Shown here piece by piece: positions 58,575 through 64,000 of a stretch of DNA of 64,000 nt. Under the pieces are notes generated by a model. The model made no database searches. It saw only the letters and a program-made list of their open reading frames with translations, and had not been told where the DNA came from. Numbering within the stretch: position 1 is the stretch's first letter; every line of letters starts with the position of its first letter. The stretch is taken from contig JXTC01000017.1 in the NCBI GenBank assembly GCA_002914845.1, positions 883,431 to 947,430 on the forward strand, given 5' to 3'. Position numbers and translations under genes: made by a program. This DNA comes from Trema orientale. Taxonomy: Eukaryota > Streptophyta > Magnoliopsida > Rosales > Cannabaceae.

Positions 58575-59120
58575 TACGAGAATTACATTAGACTAACATC
58601 GAATATGGTCGATCGTTATTCATTAATAAATCTTTGTAGTATGACACTTCGAACAAGATCGGTCGTTTTTCATTAAGAAACTCTATTAGTATGACATTTC
58701 GAATTGGATTAGTCATTCTTTATTAAAAAATCTTTTTGTGTGATACATCGAATTAGATCGATCATTGCTTATTAAGAAACTCTATTAGTCTAATACTTCG
58801 AATTGGATCGATTAGTGTTCATCAAGAAACTCTACTATCATAAGTGTATCACTAGATCAAACGTTCTATATTAAGAAACTATTTTAGTATGATACATCGA
58901 ATTAGATTGGTCGTTTGTTCATTAAGAAACCCTGTTAGCATGACACTTAGAATATGATTAGTTATTCTTTATTAAGAAAACCATTTAGTATGACACATTG
59001 AATTGGATCAATTGTTGTTCATCAGAAACTTTACTATCATAAGTGTCTAATTAGATTGATCGCTCTTTCTTAATTAAGAAACTCTATTAGTATGACAATT
59101 TGAATCGGACCGATTTTTTT
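58575..59120. repeat. 50-bp satellite, about 11 units
   Basis: The anchor GAATTGGATCG (with variants) occurs at 58601, 58651, 58701, 58750, 58800, about 58850, 58899, 58950, 59000, about 59048 and 59102, a period of 49-51 bp. Each unit continues 'tcattaagaaactctattagtatgaca'. Units differ by 10-25 percent by eye. Variants recur at four- or five-unit distance, suggesting higher-order structure. Confidence 0.9.
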
Positions 59121-60926
59121 TATCAAGGGAGTAGTTATTTGTCTTTGATATAGAATAAGAGAATTGGGAAATAAAGTTATTGTCCAAGCATGGCACGACA
59201 TGTTTGACAGTTCTGTATGTGATATTTAAATATTTTTACCTTGAGAATTTATACATTATGATTTTAATATTTATTTATTATTAATTATTTAGCACTAACT
59301 ATTTGATTTTGAAACTCCAATGCAGCTTTCTTATTCGACTAATTTATTTTTATTTATTATTATTGTTCATACCATTAATTATAGCCAACCAATTCATGTT
59401 CATTAGTTTTTTTTAATATTTTAAATGAAGTGAAGATAGTATACCTTAATAACAAGCATAACTCTAGTAGGTGAGAAAAACTTAGACGCATTAATTATAG
59501 GTAACTAAGATGCAGTTCATCCATCAATCGATATTATCAGATCTGTACATCAATGGTGGTCTTCAATGGAGTTAACATTTTTTTTTTCTTTTAGTTTCTT
59601 CTATTTATTTGTTGCTCTATCAAACCTCACCTCCTCAATTCTGATATATTGCTAATTAATTATTAATTTTGTTGATTAGATTAGTTGGGAATGATAAGAC
59701 AGATATTGGAAAGTTCAAAAACGTTTAGAAAATTTAATTATATTTAATACATTTAGGTTTGTTGGGACATTCAAACGTTTTGAAAAAAGTGATTAATGAG
59801 TAGTATTGAAATTAAATTTTAAACTAAAAAATCGTTTTTTTTAATCAATGGAATCTGAATTATAAGATTCTTTTTAAATAAAAAAATATTTTAAATGAAT
59901 GCCACCTCAGCAGGTAAACATCAGGTTACCTTTCAATTGTAGCATTTAATTAATTTACTAATTTTGATGCTAATAAATAGCATTAATTATTTTTGACCAA
60001 CCACCAAACTAATCATAACCATTGGATATAGATCTGACGGCTTAAATTATTGTAACCATCCATGGATAAATATTGCTGTAACCATTTAAACCAAACCCAT
60101 ATATAAATACTTTGCTCCCCGAATTCCTACAGCCTCTCAGATTGATTACAACGATTCCAATTAGCTTAAAAAAAATTGTAGCTATTTAATTCGTTTCGCT
60201 ACAAATTACTCTTACACAAAAACCTTGTAATTGATTATGATTATTATTGTTATTATTATTTTATTTTACTACAAACTGAAATATTAAGCATATCATATAT
60301 ATATATTCACTCATCAATGGTTACTTTAATTGGATCGTTTGGTTGATAATGATGACAATAAAATGTTGTAATCTGTTTGCTACTATCTAAATATAGAAGA
60401 TGGTTCATTATGTTATATGTAATGGGTAATCTGTTTCCTACTTGTTGAGTTTGAATTCCTATATTTTAATTCTAATTTAGTTTCATGTTATATAACTCGA
60501 TTCTAAAGTAATATAGTATAATCTAAAAATCACTACTTACCCTAACGCCATAAATATTTTTTTTAACTAAATTATGAAAATAATATTTAATTCATATTGA
60601 AAATATTTGGATTAAAAATATCAGTAAAAATATAAGAAAGTTTGATAATTAATATCATATTGTAGATAATTAAAAAAATTTAAAATTAACAAAAGTTACA
60701 AAATCACACTTTTATTTATGTCAAAAATAAATAAATAACAATGTGTACGTAACTGAATTCCAAAATCATATTTCATACTTATTAAATTACATTATTCAAA
60801 TCTAAATTTAAAAATATAAGAAACAAAAAGGTGAAGAAAAAATATTGTAATTGAACATGCATGATTAAAATAGAATCTTCTTTTTCATTCCAGTATTATA
60901 CAAAAAAAAAAAAAAAATCCAAAAAC
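59121..60926. other. AT-rich intergenic DNA
   Basis: No gene, RNA gene or bounded transposon was recognised; an A tract at about 60902-60917 precedes the copia LTR. Confidence 0.5.
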
Positions 60927-61418
60927 TGTTGGGTTATGTGTATAACCCAATATGTGGGCCACATGATTTTATAATAATTATATAATATTATGGCTGTTTA
61001 ATTAAGTAGGGTCAATTAAGTAATCTAATTTTAGACTCAGGAAATTACCAATTAAGTATGGACTCTGTAATGTGTGGTTATCCAATACTGGACCAATAAG
61101 GATTGATGGGGTCTCTAATGGCTATCAGTATATAAGGACATAACTATTAGGGTTTTGGTCCCCAAGTCAAATAGAATGTATGCTCTTCTCCTCTGCCTCC
61201 ATCAACAGAGAGAACCCATTGAGCATACATAGAGTATTCTGGCTGTGGAAGGCCTCTAACCTTCTGGCTCTCAATTTAACGCTTCCGCTACGGTGTCCAT
61301 CGTCTTTGGCTATGGATTCAGGTTTGTCTCAGTTTTTCAACAAATCTTTTCCTGACAATTTGGCATAATAGATTTTAGGATTGCATTTGGTTTAATAATC
61401 CATTATGTATATCTAACA
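60927..61418 (+). repeat. 5' LTR of the copia element
   Basis: Starts TGTTGGGTTA and ends ATCTAACA, with matching TGTT/AACA termini. A TATA box (TATATAAGG, 61129-61137) lies about 200 bp in, as expected for a copia LTR promoter. The 3' LTR cannot be compared here. Confidence 0.75.
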
Positions 61419-61420
61419 AG

Positions 61421-61433
61421 TAGTATCGGGAGC
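61421..61433 (+). other. Primer-binding site (tRNA-iMet type)
   Basis: TAGTATCGGGAGC starts 3 bp after the LTR end. It matches the initiator-Met primer site TGGTATCAGAGC with two substitutions and one inserted G, consistent with an old copy. Confidence 0.7.
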
Positions 61434-61665
61434 AGAAAATCATATTAAATTGCTTAGGATAATCATGCATGTCTCTATTTTGTGATATCTTTATCTATTT
61501 AGTTTTTTAGGGTTTAGAAATAACATATATGATTGATGATTTTGTTGGCATAATAGATTTGAGGGTTGAATTTTGAGTTTTGGGTCATAAAGTTTAAAGA
61601 TTAGGGCGAAAAATCGCATTAAGTTTGAGTTATCCAATTTTTAAAATCGGGTAATTAATACTAAG

Positions 61666-61785
61666 GGCGAAAGCTGGCATTGCGGCACCCAGCACAGGAA
61701 GTTGGCGCTGCAGTGCCACACTCAAGATGCAGTGGCACTGCAGCGCCACCATAAGGATACGATGGCGCTGCAGCGTCACCATCTG
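61666..61785 (+). repeat. 30-bp minisatellite of CTGCAG-centred palindromes
   Basis: Four 30-bp units have centres at 61680/61, 61710/11, 61740/41 and 61770/71. The last three read TGGCGCTGCAGTGCCA, GTGGCACTGCAGCGCCAC and TGGCGCTGCAGCGTCA. The first (TGGCATTGCGGCACC) is eroded. GC-rich in an AT-rich leader. Confidence 0.9.
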
Positions 61786-62199
61786 GGAAGAGAGCAATTT
61801 TTTAGGTCAAGTTTTTGACCTAATTGAGGTACATGGTCTCAGCTTTGGGTAGAATTGAGTCGTTTTCGACTCAATTCAAGGAGTTCCAACTTAAAACTTA
61901 ACCAATCAGTTTTATTTTCTCAACTTAGTTTTAATACGACCCACATTTTGTCCGTTGAAAACTCTCTTTGGTTTTAAGAGTTGATAAAAGTACTTAAAAC
62001 TCAGTCGGCCATCTATTAATATTTGTGCATTGTAATTTTCAGTTTAATATTTTAGGTACTTTGGTTATTATTTTCTTTGCACTATCTGTTTAAATATTTT
62101 GAAATAGATTAGTTAAAACAACATATTGCCAAAGTAACCTCTATTGTGTAGATTTATTTATTTTTAAATATTTGAATGATTGTGTGTTTATTATTCATG

Positions 62200-62417
62200 C
62201 GAATAATTACCAGTCCAAGGGAAGGTAATTATTTGGCCGAATTATGAACACACCTGCGATAATAGATATGTGATGGTTATTAAGTTTCTATGTAGATAGC
62301 AAATCAGTCCAAAGGAAGATTTACTGTCTGACAGGATTTACTGTCAATATTTGATTACTGCACTGAAGAGTACCACTTATAAGCTGATAAGTCAGCCTAA
62401 AGGAAGACTTATTGATG
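62200..62417 (+). other. Three leader hairpins with a common 12-nt loop
   Basis: Loops AGTCCAAGGGAA (62212-62223), AGTCCAAAGGAA (62306-62317) and AGCCTAAAGGAA (62394-62405) are each closed by a different stem. Stem 1 is AATAATTACC with GGTAATTATT (62202-62211 and 62224-62233, extendable by two pairs). Stem 2 is TAGATAGCAAATC with GATTTACTGTCTG (62293-62305 and 62318-62330, one mismatch). Stem 3 is TGATAAGTC with GACTTATTG (62385-62393 and 62406-62414, two G-U pairs). It sits in the leader between the PBS and gag. Confidence 0.75.
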
Positions 62418-64000
62418 TTGTTCTGGGTATCTTGTGATGGAAGCCTACCTTATATATTTGTTTGATGTATGTCATGCTAGTATATCTTATTATTTTGTAT
62501 GCTTAGTTTATGACATATTTTTAATTTGAGCTGTTATTTTCTGTTTTTTTGTTCTCTGTTCAGTTTCTGTTTAATATGTATCTGCCAATGTTAAATCTAA
62601 TATTTGTGTTTAATAACACAAACCTTAAGAAATGGAATGAGCACAATGTGCTCAGTTGTATTGGTCTTGACCTTGTGCTCTGGATAGAACATCCTACTAC
62701 TTTTACAGTTTAAAGTTCTTTACTTGGTAAAAAAGAATTTTGAGTAGTAAATTCGTTCTAATTGCATAAGTCTCATGGTCATGTAACACTCCATTACATA
62801 AACAATAAGGGGCGCTATACCTGAGGAGGTAAATGCTAAGTTGTTCTTTAAAACAATTACGGATCATTTTATTGAAAACAAAAAGGTCGAAATGAGTACC
62901 AATTTTTTTTTTTTTTGGAACCTCTTTTCAATTTAGTATAAAGATTAAGGGAACATAAGGGAGTATATTATGGAGATGTCTAATCTCGCTTCTAAACTAA
63001 AGACACTTAAGTTAGAGTAGTTGAAAGACTTGCTCATGTATTCGATCTCTATCTCTCTTCTTGCACAAATTAGTTTAGCAAAGTTACAACACCCTTAAGT
63101 ACAAATGATCTCTTTTGAGATTATTTCTTATAGTGTGCAAGAAGAAGATAGGTTGAAGCGAGAAAAGATTGAAAGTGCTCACTTAGCATGTACTTCTCAA
63201 AATAAGATAAGATAAGGAAAAAGAATAAGGATAAGGAAGCTGCAGTTATGTCTTTACAGCATAAAGTGCAAATAGAAACAAAATAAGAAATTTGTCTGTT
63301 TCTTTTGCAAAAAGGCTGGATGTATAAGGTTGATTGTCCCAATCATGCCTTTTGACGTATAAAGAACGGTATACTTCTCAATTTTGTTTGTCATAAAGTT
63401 AATTTAGCTCTTGTATCCAAATGCACTTAGTAAATAGGTACGGATCTTACTATTCACATAAGTGTATTCATGCAAGATTGTTTGTGAAGTCATTTGCAAA
63501 TTGATGATGAAAGATTCATTTTTTTGGGCAATGGCAACGCAACTTCAGTAAAGGCTATATAAGGTTATTTTGATTATAATTAGAGACTAGTTAAATTATG
63601 AGTTTGGAAGAGACTTTTAAAGTATTCTATTTCTGACGTGAACAAATATAGTCATCCTTGCTCATTCGGAAATAGCTAAATTTATTTTCTTTCAAAATTC
63701 AAATTTCTTGCTTCTAGTTCTTTGATTGATAGTCTTTATAAATTTAAAATAATTGCCTCATCAAGTTAATCTTGCATATTAAGAAATATGGTACAAAAGT
63801 ACAAGCCAATTAAAAGAATTTCTCTATGGTATGACACAAGCCTTTTTTTTTTTTTATATATCTCTTAATAGAGAATTAATAGTCTTATGTCAGATGAAAT
63901 TCTTAACCTACTTAACTTAACGGACTTTAAAATCTGTGTTAAGTATATTAAGGAATACAAACAAATATAAGGAAATCAGGTATCAACAAGAGTTTTGACG

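Larger units (their letters stand above)
60927..64000 (+). mobile_element. Ty1/copia LTR retrotransposon, 5' half, decayed
   Basis: A 5' LTR (60927-61418), primer-binding site (61421-61433), long leader (61434-62620), gag remnants (about 62620-63360) and the start of pol follow in canonical order and continue past the window end. Gag shows IREYIMEMSNLASKLKTLKLE, VQEEDRLKREKIESAHLA and a zinc knuckle CFFCKKAGC. Pol shows DERFIFLGNGNATSVKAI, CSFGNS, SLIDSLYKFKI and the pre-integrase RINSLMSDEILNLLNLTDF. Many stops and frameshifts break it, and the protease active-site DSG is not preserved. Not autonomous. The 3' LTR and target duplication lie outside the window. Confidence 0.9.

Noticed and set aside
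61180..61368. 62-codon frame inside the copia LTR
   Set aside because: It lies in the R/U5 part of the LTR, which is non-coding in copia elements.
63121..63342. 73-codon minus-strand frame
   Set aside because: It is antisense to the gag remnants of the copia element.

Overview
The window is nuclear DNA from a higher plant, very probably a eudicot. It is strongly AT-rich. Its genes carry short GT-AG introns and encode plant-specific families, and they sit among MITEs, fossil retrotransposons, tRNA-derived SINEs and microsatellites. I cannot name the species. One ambiguous base (N) at 9393 marks an assembly join.

Five protein-coding genes can be supported. (1) 4047-4991 (+): a three-exon Casparian strip membrane domain protein (CASP, 201 aa). 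(2) 6034-8923 (-): a two-exon AGC VIIIa protein kinase of the D6PK/KIPK type (776 aa), convergent with CASP, with a probable 5' leader intron reaching to about 10.1 kb. (3) 21536-22411 (+): a single-exon, Golgi-type GT31 galactosyltransferase-like protein (291 aa). (4) 26992-35068 (+): an 18-exon VAD1-type GRAM-VASt membrane protein (642 aa); every junction could be read in frame. (5) 48048-49388 (-): an intronless plastid class-I phospholipase A1 of the DAD1/DONGLE type (446 aa). These are unrelated housekeeping, development and defence genes, not an operon or cluster. At most they share general themes (endodermal barrier, auxin-transport kinase, cell-death control, jasmonate precursor release).

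The rest is intergenic and repeat-dominated. 0-3.9 kb: a GC-armed MITE-like element and the primer-binding-site end of a fossil Ty3/gypsy element. 10.2-21.5 kb: AT-rich, with a dead LINE 3' end (zf-RVT plus RNase H) at 15.3-16.25 kb and two copies of a foldback family. 23-26.6 kb: MITEs, a five-unit tandem repeat and a hairpin MITE just upstream of VAD1. 35.2-38.2 kb: a diverged 1.2-1.5 kb duplication. 39.5-46.3 kb: hAT-like MITEs, a SINE and a dead Ty1/copia RNase H fragment. 43.8-55.6 kb: seven members of one MITE family, a 1.07 kb foldback and two GGGACCGGTCCC hairpins. 57.3-59.1 kb: palindromic repeats, another MITE and a 50-bp satellite. 60.9-64.0 kb: the 5' half of a decayed Ty1/copia retrotransposon (LTR, PBS, leader, gag, start of pol) that runs off the window.

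The most unusual signal is in the leader of that copia element. Three hairpins at about 90-bp spacing share one 12-nt loop, while their stems differ in sequence but remain paired. They lie downstream of a 30-bp minisatellite whose every unit is a palindrome centred on CTGCAG. This looks like selected RNA structure in a retrotransposon leader. No CRISPR array, rRNA or convincing tRNA gene was seen.
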